In this document: positions 42,640-53,268 of the stretch, piece after piece
How the letters are laid out: every line of letters begins with the position of its first letter
How positions within the stretch are numbered: the first letter of the stretch is position 1
NCBI GenBank assembly: GCA_026545765.1
Contig: CM048839.1
Span: 87,310,414-87,374,413 of the forward strand
DNA length: 64,000 bases
From: Plantago major
Taxonomy: Eukaryota > Streptophyta > Magnoliopsida > Lamiales > Plantaginaceae
Direction: 5' to 3'
Program-made: the position numbers and the translations under genes
The notes under the pieces: generated by a model
Databases searched by the model: none
The model's input: only the letters and a program-made list of their open reading frames with translations
Told to the model about the DNA's origin: nothing

Positions 42640-43930
42640 CATAAATGAATCGTCATTATCAAATAGGTGAGAACATTACTCAAATAGATAAGAACATTAC
42701 TCAAATAGGCGAGGACATTACTCAAATAGGTGAATTTACCACACTTCCAATCAATTTTGCGGGTTGCTGGGTCGGATTATATAATTTCGCGGGTTATGAG
42801 CAGATCCATTTCAGACAAAATAAAAAATGAACCGTCATTTCAGACAAATAGATAAGAACATTGTCAAATAGTTGAGAACATTACACAAATAGTCGTGAAC
42901 ATTACTAATATACTAGTTAAGAACATTATACTCTAGATCATCACTCATATACCTTAGAACGTTTTACTCACATAGTTGAGAACATTACACGAATAGTTTA
43001 TAACATTGCCAACACAGTTAAGAACATCATACTCTAGAACATCACTCATATAAACGAGAACATTACAAATAGTGAAAATCGTAATATATACTTGAGGACA
43101 TTATACTAATGTTTGAGAACATTACATAAATACGTAAGAACATTGCTTGGATAATGACATCACTTTTTCTATTACATAGACTTGTGTGGGATATTTTCAA
43201 ACTCATTAGAGATTTCTATATATAGTATGGAATTTATTTACATATTTGGCCATCCATCCAAGACTGCCATCAAGACTCATGTCAACTTCAGCTTCACATT
43301 TATCTGTGAAAAGAACATTACATGCATTAGCATAAACCTTACTGACATCACCAAGAACATTATATACATCACACTGAAAATTACATCATACTTTTTTTTT
43401 TCATTGAGGTTGTAGCTAGAAAATCTACAAACACTACATAAATCATCACATAAAACCAATAAAACAGGCAGAACGTTACACACATAATTGAGAACATTAT
43501 AGGCATAACACTTACATTTTAAACATTGTAGATATGGTTGAGAACATTACGTACATGATTTGGACAATAATGTCATTAGGTTTTTTTTTTAGTTTTCATA
43601 CATTACAGACATTTCCAGAAACATTGAAAGAATGAGTGAGAACATTACATACATAATTTAGGACAGTAATATCATGATTCTGAATATTAGATTTTAAGTT
43701 TTGATATATATCATCAAAATATTAACAAAAACATCAAACATATGAGTAAGAACATTAATCATGTGTAATAAAGTACTGATTTTAATATATTTGTTAAATG
43801 AACAGTAGTTATAATTGTACTCTGTTTAAGTTAACATAATCAATATAGACTAGAACATTACTGATATATGCCAAAACATTACACAAATCATCTAGAACAT
43901 TTTAATAGTGATGTACGCGATTTTCAGATA
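42640..43930. repeat. Degenerate GAGAACATTACACAAATAG tandem-repeat field
   Basis: The core (A/G)AGAACATTA recurs more than thirty times, separated by about 10-30 bp of variable sequence. The first copies (42660-42735) are near-perfect units of about 21 bp ending CTCAAATAG; later copies are diverged and mixed with unique sequence. No protein. Probably internal repeats of a non-autonomous DNA transposon. Confidence 0.8.
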
Positions 43931-45200
43931 TGTTTTTGAATCTAAACAACAATTGGTGAAAACACCAGATCTGAATATAAACATCATCATAATAAACATC
44001 GATTTCACATAAATCAGTAGAGATTCAGCTTTTTCCTACCTTCGTGTAGTTGATTTCGTCGATTTCAAACGTGGTTTAATCGATTTCGAGCAAAAAATGA
44101 GATTGCGAGATGAAATTCACCAAAACAATCACTGATTTCACAAAAACTAGGTCGATATCTAGCTTTTCGTACCTTTGTGATGTTGTTTCCGGTGAGATTG
44201 GGCCGTTTTTGAGCTTTTTTCCGGCGAGTTTGAGCATTTTACGGCGAGTTCGAGTATTTTCCGGCGAGGAGAAATTTTCTAGAGAGAGAATTTTAGTTTT
44301 TTATGTTTTTAGGTTTTTTTTTGTGAGATTTATGTAGGTAGTGGGTTATAATGTGTATATATACTGACCCATTGACCCATTTAGAATGACTCACTTTCTG
44401 GCTCTTGATTGGATTGGAGTAGTTTAGCAGCTAACTTTTTATTTAAGGTAATTGTATAATTAATGATAGTTAGTCTTTTATGTCTTTGTCTAAGGGTAGT
44501 CTCTCCTAAGACCCCCTCCAAAATATTACCAAAATAATAAAAAGAAATACCAAAATAAAGATATTCCATCGGATTGGGCCATGGAGACGGACTCTAGCCA
44601 CTTTGGTTAATTCGTGATGGACCGACGGAACAAAACGCTCCATGACAATATTATTCCATGAAGGGGCTCCATATACTCAGATGGGCCTCTTTTTTCTCGC
44701 GACATCCAAGTACTTCTGAGGGGAAATTTGTGCCAAAGATCCTTTTTGACCCAAAATTTGGAATCATGACCCCATGAAATAATTTCAAACCAAAAAAAGG
44801 ACAAAAATTGTATATTACTGTGATAATATACAGTAGAATAAAAAGAAAGGTAAATAATTGTAAATGTAGTGTGAAGAAATACAGTATCAACTGTATATCT
44901 AATATGACGAAATACATAAAAATGAGAGTTTTTTTATTTTTATTTTTTTCACAATTGATTCGAAAAGATCAGCTGGCCTACCGTTGTCCTTGTAAGTTCA
45001 AAGTTGATGCCGTCGCGTCGGGTTTAACTCAGTGTATATAAATCTGGTATAGTTGATTTGGGCCTGATATTACAGAACTAAGTTAGTCCATAAGGTAGCC
45101 CAACAGGTACCAGCCCAATTAAATTTCAGTGAAATCCCTCGATGATTCCCGAATGCAGCGGAAGATTACAGAGCAAATAACACGTAAAATGGATCGAATC
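43931..45200. other. Intergenic, upstream of HSP21
   Basis: No gene seen. A short repeat of CCGGCGAGTTTGAGCATTTT type occurs three times at 44220-44270. The rest is AT-rich without recognisable elements. Confidence 0.4.
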
Positions 45201-45207
45201 ATCGACG

Positions 45208-45225
45208 GGAACATTCCTGATTTCT
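45208..45225 (+). promoter_or_regulatory. Heat-shock element
   Basis: GAACATTCCTGATTTCTC: alternating GAA/TTC pentamers (GAA-nn-TTC-nn-GAt), the binding site for heat-shock factors. It lies about 30 bp upstream of the TATA box of the HSP21 gene, the usual plant arrangement. Confidence 0.7.
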
Positions 45226-45256
45226 CGTACCCCCTCCTGGTCGTTTACAGTGTCTC

Positions 45257-45264
45257 TATAAATA
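45257..45264 (+). promoter_or_regulatory. TATA box of the HSP21 gene
   Basis: TATAAATA, 108 bp before the ATG, giving an expected transcription start near 45290. Confidence 0.75.
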
Positions 45265-45371
45265 TTCTTCACAAGTATTAATGATGTCCAAAAACCACAC
45301 TGAACATCACTCAAAATCATTAAAAAGACTCCAAATTTCTTCAGGTTTAGTTAATTTTGTGATTGTTGATA

Positions 45372-47020
45372 ATGGCAACAAACGCCTTGGCATGTACTAC
45401 TAGTCCAATATTTGTGGTAAACAATGTTGCGAACAGAGCAGTTGCAGCTACTGGACCATGTTCTGTTTTTATCCCTTCATGTAAGAACAAGCGCAAGGGC
45501 CTTGTGAGAGCTGAAGCAGCTACTGGTGGTGACAACGATACGAGGCTAGACGTGCAACATGTTACGCCGGGCGAATCTGCGGCGAAGCAGACCTCCGCTG
45601 TCGATCGACGGCCTCGCAGGACGGCTTTAGAAATTTCGCCATTTGGTATGTGTATCACTTCATAACCAGTTATTTTAACATTCAAGTTATTGCTTGTTTG
45701 GCACCAATCAAAATTCAAAATCTAAACCCTAAAAACATCTATTTTAACCTGGTTTTTTTAAGGTATATAGGTGGATAACGATGATGGCCCATCTTAATAG
45801 GTTAGGCTCTGTTTTCTTATCTGAACTGAACTGAAATATGAAATATATATATAAAAAACAACTAAGCAGAGCTAAACTGAACTGAATGAATCTGAATTGA
45901 AATTAATGAGTTTTCCGATTAAGAGAACAGAGCCTCTCGTGTCTGACAAACGATAATTAACATAAATTGTCAAATTAAGATGCAAAGTGACTTATCGCCT
46001 AGGGATGAATATTTAAATTAAAATATACAAATATAATAAAAAAATAATCAAATTTACCCTCTATTTTTAAATAAATATTACCTATTTTTATTTTTTAATT
46101 TATGTAGTTTTACATTAAACAGAAATAAACGTGGTGGACACTTGTTCAGGAGCCTGTCTAACCTTTTAAAAAGTCCATGTTAAGAAAATATTCTGAACTT
46201 ATTTGTAGTATAAAAGTATAAGTAATTAAGTAAATATGAACTGACTGAACTGAATTAATTGAAATTAATGATTTTTCGGATGAAAAGAAGAGAGAGTTTA
46301 ATCAATTGGTTTTTATGTGAATACATATCATCTTGTGATTGTTAAGACATAAAATTTTAGAAAAAAAAATCACTCAGAAAGTACTGAGTTAATTTTGTAA
46401 TTCAGCAAGTCATCATTTGTTGTTGTAATGCAGAAGATCTCAGTTTGATTTAAAATTTTCAAAGATACGGGCATGTTGTTAAAAATATCCGTAAAGTAAA
46501 AGCTCGTAGGTTTCTATTCTTTTTTGTCAATCCATTATGCAAATCTGTAAACTCGTTCTAAATAGTTAACCGATCGAATAATGTTGAAACAGGCTTATTG
46601 GACCCCTTCTCTCCCATGAAAACAATGCGCCAAATGCTGGATACAATGGATAGGTTATTTGAGGATACCATGACATTCCCTAGGCCTAGTACAACAGGGG
46701 ATATCCGAGCCCCGTGGGACTTTGTAGACGAAGAGAAAGAGATCAAAATGCGGTTCGACATGCCTGGGCTCTCGAAAGAGGAGGTAAAAGTGTCCGTGGA
46801 GGATAATGTCCTAGTAATTAAAGGTGAGCGGAAGGTGGAAGAAGGGAAGAACGATGATTCATGGTCAGGGAGGAGTTATAGTTCGTACAATACACGGCTT
46901 CAGCTTCCTGATAACTGCGAAAAGGATAAAGTTAAGGCGGAGCTGAAGAACGGTGTTCTTTACATATCTGTCCCTAAAGCTCAAGTTGAGAAGAAAGTGT
47001 TCGATGTGGAGATTAACTAA
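45372..47020 (+). CDS. HSP21: Chloroplast small heat-shock protein (HSP21 type)
   Basis: ATP-independent chaperone that protects plastid proteins, including photosystem II and transcription complexes, during heat. Two exons, 45372-45645 and 46593-47020, give 233 aa, the family length. The N-terminus is Ser/Thr/Ala-rich with few acids ([18 protein letters not shown]), a chloroplast transit peptide. The plastid-specific Met-rich amphipathic helix follows at the exon junction ([20 protein letters not shown]). The alpha-crystallin domain runs from [20 protein letters not shown] through [20 protein letters not shown] to [12 protein letters not shown], ending KKVFDVEIN. The intron is GT-AG, 947 bp, at the position seen in other HSP21 genes, and carries a small MITE-like insert. 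The heat-shock element and TATA upstream predict strong heat induction. Confidence 0.96.
45804..45935. mobile_element. Small MITE-like element in the HSP21 intron
   Basis: About 130 bp with inverted ends AGGCTCTGTTTTCTTAT and, reverse complemented at right, AGGCTCTGTTCTCTTAAT; the interior is rich in CTGAACTGAA. A diverged second copy of the interior is at about 46225-46300. The family (Tourist or hAT) is not settled and no clear target duplication is seen. Confidence 0.5.
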
Positions 47021-48331
47021 AGATATGATGCAGCCAGCCTAGGCTTATTATGTACTCCATGTACTATGTAGAGTTGGGGTGTTTTGGTTAAGTAATTAAC
47101 AGTTTTGAACTGCATTCACTTGTGTTATTAGTTTGTGTCGTATTGATAATATGGTCAATAAACTCACAATGTGTTACAATGAAGTGTTTTGTTGAGCTTG
47201 ATTTCTATTTTTTATAGTTCAACAACAAATGCCTTGAAAGCAGGGGAAGGGGTATACAATTTACCCAAATTTCTTATAGTATCTGGTGGCCAAATGGTTT
47301 TAACTCAGTCAGCTCGATTAGCTTTAAAACGGGGCTGAAGAATCACTCTCTATAAATCGAGTTGAGTTATTTGGATGCTAGCTTAATCAATCTATCTTGA
47401 GTCAAACTTAATTTACACTAATTCTTGGCGGCGCCATGTTTGGTTTAAATATGATGCCGCAACTACTCAGAAGTTTTTTGTGTACATTTTCATTAGAGAG
47501 TGTCCGGTTACTAGGGTAATTTGGGTAGCCCGTGCTCGATCATGTTGTATGGATTTCAAAAAATGCCGAAGTGAAGGTGGTATTTATAGTCCAATTGAAC
47601 TGCACTATAGTTATCTAAAATTCCACCAGTTATGGATTATTCTAATTGGTAATTGATATTCTTTTAAAAAGTCATTGCCCTAAAGAACTGGTTGAACTCT
47701 GAAATTTTCAGAAGATCCAATACTAGAAAGCAAGATGTTTCATCAAAAACTCATAAGAACAAACATGATATTTGAGCTTCAAATACCACCTTTCATTTTA
47801 CAATCAAATAAGTTATTTGGTCTAATTTATTGTTTTTCATTTCGAATTACTTATGATCTATTAATTACCCCCTCTCGATTACCCTCCTCCAAATCAAATA
47901 CTGTAAGAAAACTCGAGAGAAGTAACTTAGTGTAGCCATGTGATATGCCTAAGTACCTTCCTAAAACAAAAGATACATCTAAACTGAACTTTGCACCTAT
48001 ATATTATGGAATTGTTGAGATGACATTAACTGAACAAGATTTGATTATCACATGAAAGCATACAAATTCAGAATCGGTAACTTGTCATCCAATTCCACAT
48101 AATTTGCATAACTGGAAACAGAGATACATTACTAACTCTGAGGATAGTGTCCAGAGGTGATTAATATGTTATAGACACATTGCAATTTGCTTGCATATGT
48201 AGACTAGTAGTATGACACTATTATAACATGATAAATCACTTATGCACACAATCTTTAAGTTAAGGTAGATCTAAACCTTAGTACACAATCATGTGGCACG
48301 CTAAACTAATATTGTTCTCGATTTCTATGTG
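47021..48331. other. Intergenic between convergent HSP21 and PADRE genes
   Basis: HSP21 3' UTR lies in the first about 200 bp. No further gene or clear transposon is seen; sequence is AT-rich. Confidence 0.5.
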
Positions 48332-48802
48332 TCATCCTTGAAAACGAGTCGATTCCTCTTCTTCAGGAATCGACTCGAGGTGAGGCCTCCAGGGAGCCGG
48401 AGCATCGATGGAAGACGACTTATCACCGTTCCCAAAGAGCACCTGTTCTATAGATGTTGTATTTGCTAGCAACTCTTGGAGCTGCTTCTTGGTAATGACA
48501 ACCTTAATTCTGTTGACAGGAGTGGGAGCATCTTCTTGCTTTTCAGCTACTTTAGAAGGCAGGAGATAGTAAACTTTTCCCAACTTGAGCTTGAAATCTG
48601 AAGGGAGATTGTTTGGAGCTTTTCTGGATGATCTAACACCAATCCCTTCAAAATTGTTCAACAAATCCTTAACAAGAAGAGGTGATTTGAACTTGATAAC
48701 CTTGCCATCCATATTGACTACCTGCAAAAATTTGATGTTTCTGCATATTGATAATCTGATACATGAGATTTTCAATAAGCCAAGAGGAAAAAAGATGCCC
48801 AT
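48332..48802 (-). CDS. PADRE (DUF4228) domain protein
   Basis: 156 aa. The family is plant-specific, and many members respond to pathogens or abiotic stress; biochemical function is unknown. The core reads VNMDGKVIKFKSPLLVKDLL, then LPSDFKLKLGKVYYLLPSK, IKVVITKKQLQELLANTTS and WRPHLESIPEEE near the C-terminus, the standard order for DUF4228. The N-terminus MGIFFPLGLLKISC is not the classic MGN; a cryptic TTTTTGCAG/GTAG acceptor-like sequence just before VNMDG means a different first exon is possible. The Gly2 could still allow N-myristoylation. A TATA box lies 140 bp upstream. Confidence 0.8.
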   Translation of the reverse strand: MGIFFPLGLLKISCIRLSICRNIKFLQVVNMDGKVIKFKSPLLVKDLLNNFEGIGVRSSRKAPNNLPSDFKLKLGKVYYLLPSKVAEKQEDAPTPVNRIKVVITKKQLQELLANTTSIEQVLFGNGDKSSSIDAPAPWRPHLESIPEEEESTRFQG

Positions 48803-48940
48803 TATTTCTCTTGTCGGAACAGAGAAAGATGCTGTTTTTTTTATAGTTAAAAGGAAGAGTGGAGTTAGTGTTGAGATGGGTTAAGGCCAAGAGAGTAAGA
48901 TGAACGAATCTTGGAACCAGAAAGGAGAGAATCAGTCAGT

Positions 48941-48947
48941 TTATATA
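48941..48947 (-). promoter_or_regulatory. TATA box of the PADRE gene
   Basis: TATATAA on the minus strand (within CCTTATATAAACTG), about 140 bp upstream of the ATG at 48802. Confidence 0.55.
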
Positions 48948-49264
48948 AGGAGTAATTGTTAAAGAAAAGGCAGAGCAATAGTGTGTATTTAAAGGAGTAG
49001 AGACCAACTAATTTGTTACTACCACTAAAGATCTGTAGCTCAACAGAGATATTTGTTGACCAAATCAGATTCTAGTAACTTAATGCTGACTCCATTTCTG
49101 TATTATTTTAACTAGCATAAACATTCTATTGGTACTTGTTTTCAACCATTTCATCATACATTAATTGTGGGTATTATTGTTGTATTGGTTCACTATGGTA
49201 ATACATTGTCACTTTTGTTACACTAAAACATCATTGCCCAATTTCATTACACTACAATAACATA

Positions 49265-49504
49265 CTCTCTCCGTCTCGGACTTATATTCTCGTTAGTCCG
49301 GGCATAAATTTTATAATAAACTGAATAAAGTTGGAGAAATAGTGAATAAAGTATGAAAGATTGTGAATAAAGTAGAAGATATAGTAAATAAAGTAGGAGA
49401 TATGTGAATAAAATAGGATATAAAATTTTCATTTAAATAAGAGGAAGTTGAGTATGAAATAGACCAAAACGGAAAATGAAAAGTTGAATTTAGAACGGAT
49501 GGAG
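49265..49504. mobile_element. Stowaway MITE (240 bp)
   Basis: Left end CTCTCTCCGTCTCGGACTTA, right end (reverse complement) CTCCATCCGTTCTAAATTCA, flanked by TA at 49263-49264 and 49505-49506. The interior has repeated GAATAAAGTAGGAGATAT-like units. Non-coding. Confidence 0.85.
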
Positions 49505-49514
49505 TATATCAAAT

Positions 49515-50260
49515 TTCGGTACTTCTTTCAATTTGATTATATATGGCAGTCGTAATACCAATTTTCCCGCCAAATACCATATTGACCATATATCTGCCTA
49601 TTTTGACCAAAATAAAAAAATATATATTCCAAGATACGTGCCAGTCTCTCGTTAAATCCGGGTGTATTTTCATAAACAAAATTATAAAAAATTAATTTTC
49701 ACTTATTTCAATTTAATAAAAAAATGAAATTGCAAAATCTTAAAAAAATGAAATTAACAATGAAAAATAAATTATAAAAATTTTAATTTTTTCACTTATT
49801 TCCATTTAATAAAGATATTAAAAAACTAAATGAAAATAAAAATAAAATTTTAATAAATTAAATGAAAATAAAAATAAAAATTTAATTTTTAATTTTTTAT
49901 TGTTTTTCCTTTCTTACATAGAAACTCCATGGAAGCTCTAAGCCTTCCATGAAGAAAGGAAAATTGAAAAAGATAAAATAATTGAAAATTCAATTGATGA
50001 ATATTATAGAATGGAATTAGTTGGTGTTGAATCAATACAAAGAAGGTTCGAAGTCATGAAGAATAGGTAATAGTATTTAAATATTCCATTACCATGGAAA
50101 CTCAAGCTCCTTCCATGGAAGATGGAAGAGAAGGAAAATAAATAGAAATTTCAAAAAAATATTGGGTGGAATTGAGAAAAGGTGTCGAAAAGAAAGTGAG
50201 ACACGTTTAACATGACGGAAGGAGCACAATACTTTCTATGCATATATAATTTGGAGAAAT
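49515..50260. mobile_element. Diverged relative of the long-TIR, CCATGG-containing element
   Basis: Shares with 34439-35606 the order: GGCAGTCGTAATACCAATTT-like arm, a TATTGACCATATATCTGCC and TTTTGACCAAAA pair, AT-rich filler, then CCATGG/CTTCCATGGAAG motifs (three CCATGG at 49925-50120) and ACACGTTTAACATGACGGAA-like sequence. TIRs are eroded, so limits are approximate. Confidence 0.45.
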
Positions 50261-51070
50261 TCATTGTAGACTATGTATAAATAGAGTACGTAAAGAAATA
50301 AAGTAAAATTAAGTGTCATTTTTACATAAAATTTTCTAACTAAGTACTGACATACATTGTAGTTGGATATGTTCATACGCATTAAACCTACTAGGTAAAC
50401 CTAATCAAATAGGTTGGTTGAGATCTGTGCCTAGTCCTGGCAAATTGGTCATTCGGATTGGATTCGTGTCGTGTTCAATTCAGATCGTAAATTGTTCGGG
50501 TTTGTAATTATTTCGGGCCGAATTTGAATCGGATCAGGTAGAATGTTGTTCAGATTCAGGTCATTTTCGAATTATAGAACATATCTGCATTTTGGATCAG
50601 TTTCAAATTCAATTGTCATTCGGATTTAAATTTTAAAATACGTCAATTTTAAAATTCACATCTTGTTATAAAATGTATTATAATAATTACATATTTTGAA
50701 TTGATAATTACACCCGCATGGGTCTTTAGACAATTTTATGTAGCGTTCCATTGGAGATGGTTCCTCCCACAGGTCAAATTGCACATGGCAAGACAGGGCC
50801 TCACCTGGTGAGGCTGGCACACCTGCTTTTTTCTTTTTTTCGGTTTTTCTAGATCTTTTTGAAAAAATTGTGTTATGTTTTCTTTTTACCCAGATTTAGT
50901 CCTGGAGATAGCCTTATATTTGTACCACATACTTGAAGAACTTAATTAAAATGGGAGAAAGCTTCCAAGTTTTATAAATTGACATACTTCATTGGTCTTA
51001 CACTCTTACTTTAGAGAAACTTAATTTATAAATCTAATTTTATTAGTATTGTAATTATGAGTAAATATTT
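50261..51070. other. Intergenic, no gene seen
   Basis: Contains a CGGATTCGG/TTCGGGTT-rich degenerate stretch (50440-50640) and otherwise AT-rich sequence. Confidence 0.4.
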
Positions 51071-51783
51071 TGTAACTCTCAAAAAGTTTCAAGTCAAGTC
51101 TAAACAGGTTAAAGGGATCGAGGACGCTACTCATACCAACAAGGTGCACCTTTCTTTTCGGGAATCCATCTATAAGAACTCCAGAGTTAAGCATTGCTCT
51201 GGACCAATCTTAAGATGGGTGACCTGAAAGCTCTGCTCATGCAGTGAGGACAAAGTGTGCGGAAAAGGACATGTGTTGGTACAGTGGGGCCAGCGTATCA
51301 CCCGGAGAGCTGCCCATGAGTAACCGCGCCAGCCCTAAGGGTCGGGGCTCGTCCCACTAGTGGTCCGGGTCGTTACAAATGGTATCAGAGCCGTGCCAAC
51401 CCAAAGCCCACAAGGGGTGGACGGTTGGCCGGACCACGGGGACGTCGCACAATTCAAGAGGGGGTGAATGTAATGCCCACAAAGTTTCAAGTCAAGTCCA
51501 AACAACTTAAAGGAATCGAGAACGCTACTCATACCAACAAGGTGCACCTTTCTTTTCGGGAATCCATCTATAAGAACTCCAGAGTTAAGCGTGTTTGCTC
51601 TGGAGCAATCTTAGGATAGGTGACCAACTGGGAAGTCTCCCGGTTCGCGCATGAGTGAGGACAAAGTGTGCGGAAAAGGACATGTATTGAGACAAGAGGC
51701 CAAGATATCACCCGTAGAATGCCCACGAAGAATCACCGCCCAAAGGGTCGGGGCTTGTCCCATTAGTGGTCCGGGTCATTACA
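51071..51783 (+). mobile_element. Cassandra TRIM retrotransposon (5S-rRNA-like LTRs)
   Basis: 713 bp in all. LTRs 51071-51377 and 51469-51783 start TGTAA and end TTACA; flanks are TATTT and TATTC. PBS TGGTATCAGAGC (51380-51391) is of the initiator-tRNA-Met type, and a polypurine tract AAGAGGGGGTGAA precedes the 3' LTR. Each LTR carries a 5S-rRNA-like domain (51124-51245 and 51520-51650) with AACTCCAGAGTTAAGC and GGTGACC landmarks of the 5S internal promoter. No coding capacity, as expected for a terminal-repeat-in-miniature element. Confidence 0.92.
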
Positions 51784-53062
51784 TATTCTCACATCCGATC
51801 TATTCTATGATATATATGTGATGTGGGATACTTAAGATGAGATATTTTGTGACCGGAAAATGGGGAAGTACAAGGGCTTGTGTCGAGGCACGAGGCATTC
51901 GACACAAGTCTAGTGCGCGAAGTACAATGATCATAAACTAGTAACGGATCGAGCCAAACTGGGCAACTAACCCATACGTAAAATTGGGGTTGCCTGGTCA
52001 ACATTAACTAGACTATGATCTAAAACAGTGCTACTACTACTAACAGCAGAACTAGAATACACAGTAGGGGAACTTCCACGTTTGGCCAAGACATCCGCTA
52101 TGTCATTAGCCTCCATGTACACAAAAGATAGTCGTACTTCCTGGAAACCAAGTAACTGGTGACGGAGCTCATGAATCAGCTGTCGGTGGACTCGCGCTGG
52201 GTCTTATCTCCTGCACAAACAAAAAAATAAATAGTGAGAATCAGTTTGCAAGTTGTATTTGGGTGGAATGTGTAATGAAAATCATTGTCTATGCAAGTTG
52301 GGTAAAAACGATATAGTATTATCTATACAAGTTACTAGAATACAAGTAGTAGAACGTGCGCGTATGGAAAAAGGATAGATGTTGTGAAGTAAAGTTATAA
52401 TAGGCCGTCCAGTAGCAAACAAGTCTAACTGGCGGTGGCATTATAATTACTTTACATGAGTGGGGGAGGCTTTTTTCACTCACGTTTGAGTCAATTTGTT
52501 GTTTGTTCATAGCATACCAATTTGATGTATCACAATCTATCTGTGTGAAAGGCCGTATCTTCCGTATCAAATCAACATTACATATATTACATATATTATT
52601 ACAAATATTATATTACATGTAATACAACAACACAAATATATACTTCACTTAATTTATACAAATATTAAATTTCCTTTTTGTGTGTGCAATATTATGTTAT
52701 AAAGTGAAAAATATGTAATAAAGTAGGAAATACAGGGATAAAAGGGATAAAATGTTGATAAAGTGGAAAGAAAAATAATAAATAATTGATAAATAAAAAA
52801 ACTTTTCTTTTAATTAAGAGTTCGAATTAATTGAACGCCAAGTAAAAGTAGGAAATTGTTAATGAAGTAGAGGGAATAGAAAAAAATTATTGATTATATG
52901 CAGGGAACACAGTCATTACTATTTTTTTTTTATAACGAGTGTACAATCATTTCTTTTTCAAATAAAAATAATCATCAAGTAACATTTTTTCAATAGAAAA
53001 TAAGTTAAATAATAGAAAACCAAATAAAGGGTTCAATAATCAAATGTTTTACACATTATTAT
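51784..53062. other. Intergenic with one RNase H relic
   Basis: No intact gene. AT-rich DNA at 52570-53060 includes GATAAAGTAGGAAATA-like units that resemble Stowaway interiors, without recognisable ends. Confidence 0.4.
52060..52200 (-). pseudogene. RNase H domain relic of a LINE-like element
   Basis: Read on the minus strand it gives HELRHQLLGFQEVRLSFVYM followed by EANDIADVLAKRG, which resembles the C-terminus of plant RNase H-like (RVT_3) domains, where an N-x-x-A-D-x-L-A motif is usual. No neighbouring RT is seen. Confidence 0.5.
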
Positions 53063-53268
53063 AAGAATATATTCCCTGAGGATTCATTAATCACAATGAG
53101 AGTATTTATACAAGATACAACAAAGAGAGTTATGTTAATTCTAGTCTAACTAAGGTATCCTAAGTCTATTAAGACTATACTTCTAGAATTCTAACTAAGG
53201 TATCCTAAGTCTATTAAGACTATACTTCTAGAATCCTAAATATTCTGAGTAATATTTACTATCTATCA
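53063..53268 (-). repeat. 3' LTR of Copia element 2, with internal 45-bp tandem repeat
   Basis: Contains two adjacent 45-bp units starting CTAACTAAGGTATCCTAAG at 53146 and 53191. The same pair is present in the partner LTR, so it predates insertion. The purine tract next to it reads GACTGCGGGGTG on the minus strand. Confidence 0.9.

Noticed and set aside
42640-43930. CRISPR-like regularly spaced repeats
   Set aside because: Repeats are diverged with irregular spacing in a plant nuclear sequence, and no cas genes exist here.
44110-44337. Short plus-strand gene before HSP21
   Set aside because: Low-complexity translation of CCGGCGAG/TTTT repeats; no start context or homology.
45126-45320. Minus-strand small gene upstream of HSP21
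   Set aside because: Overlaps the heat-shock element, TATA box and 5' UTR of HSP21 and lacks family features.
51124-51650. 5S rRNA genes
   Set aside because: The similarity is real, but both copies lie in LTRs with PBS and polypurine tract between them and have many changes from plant 5S rRNA; they belong to a Cassandra element.
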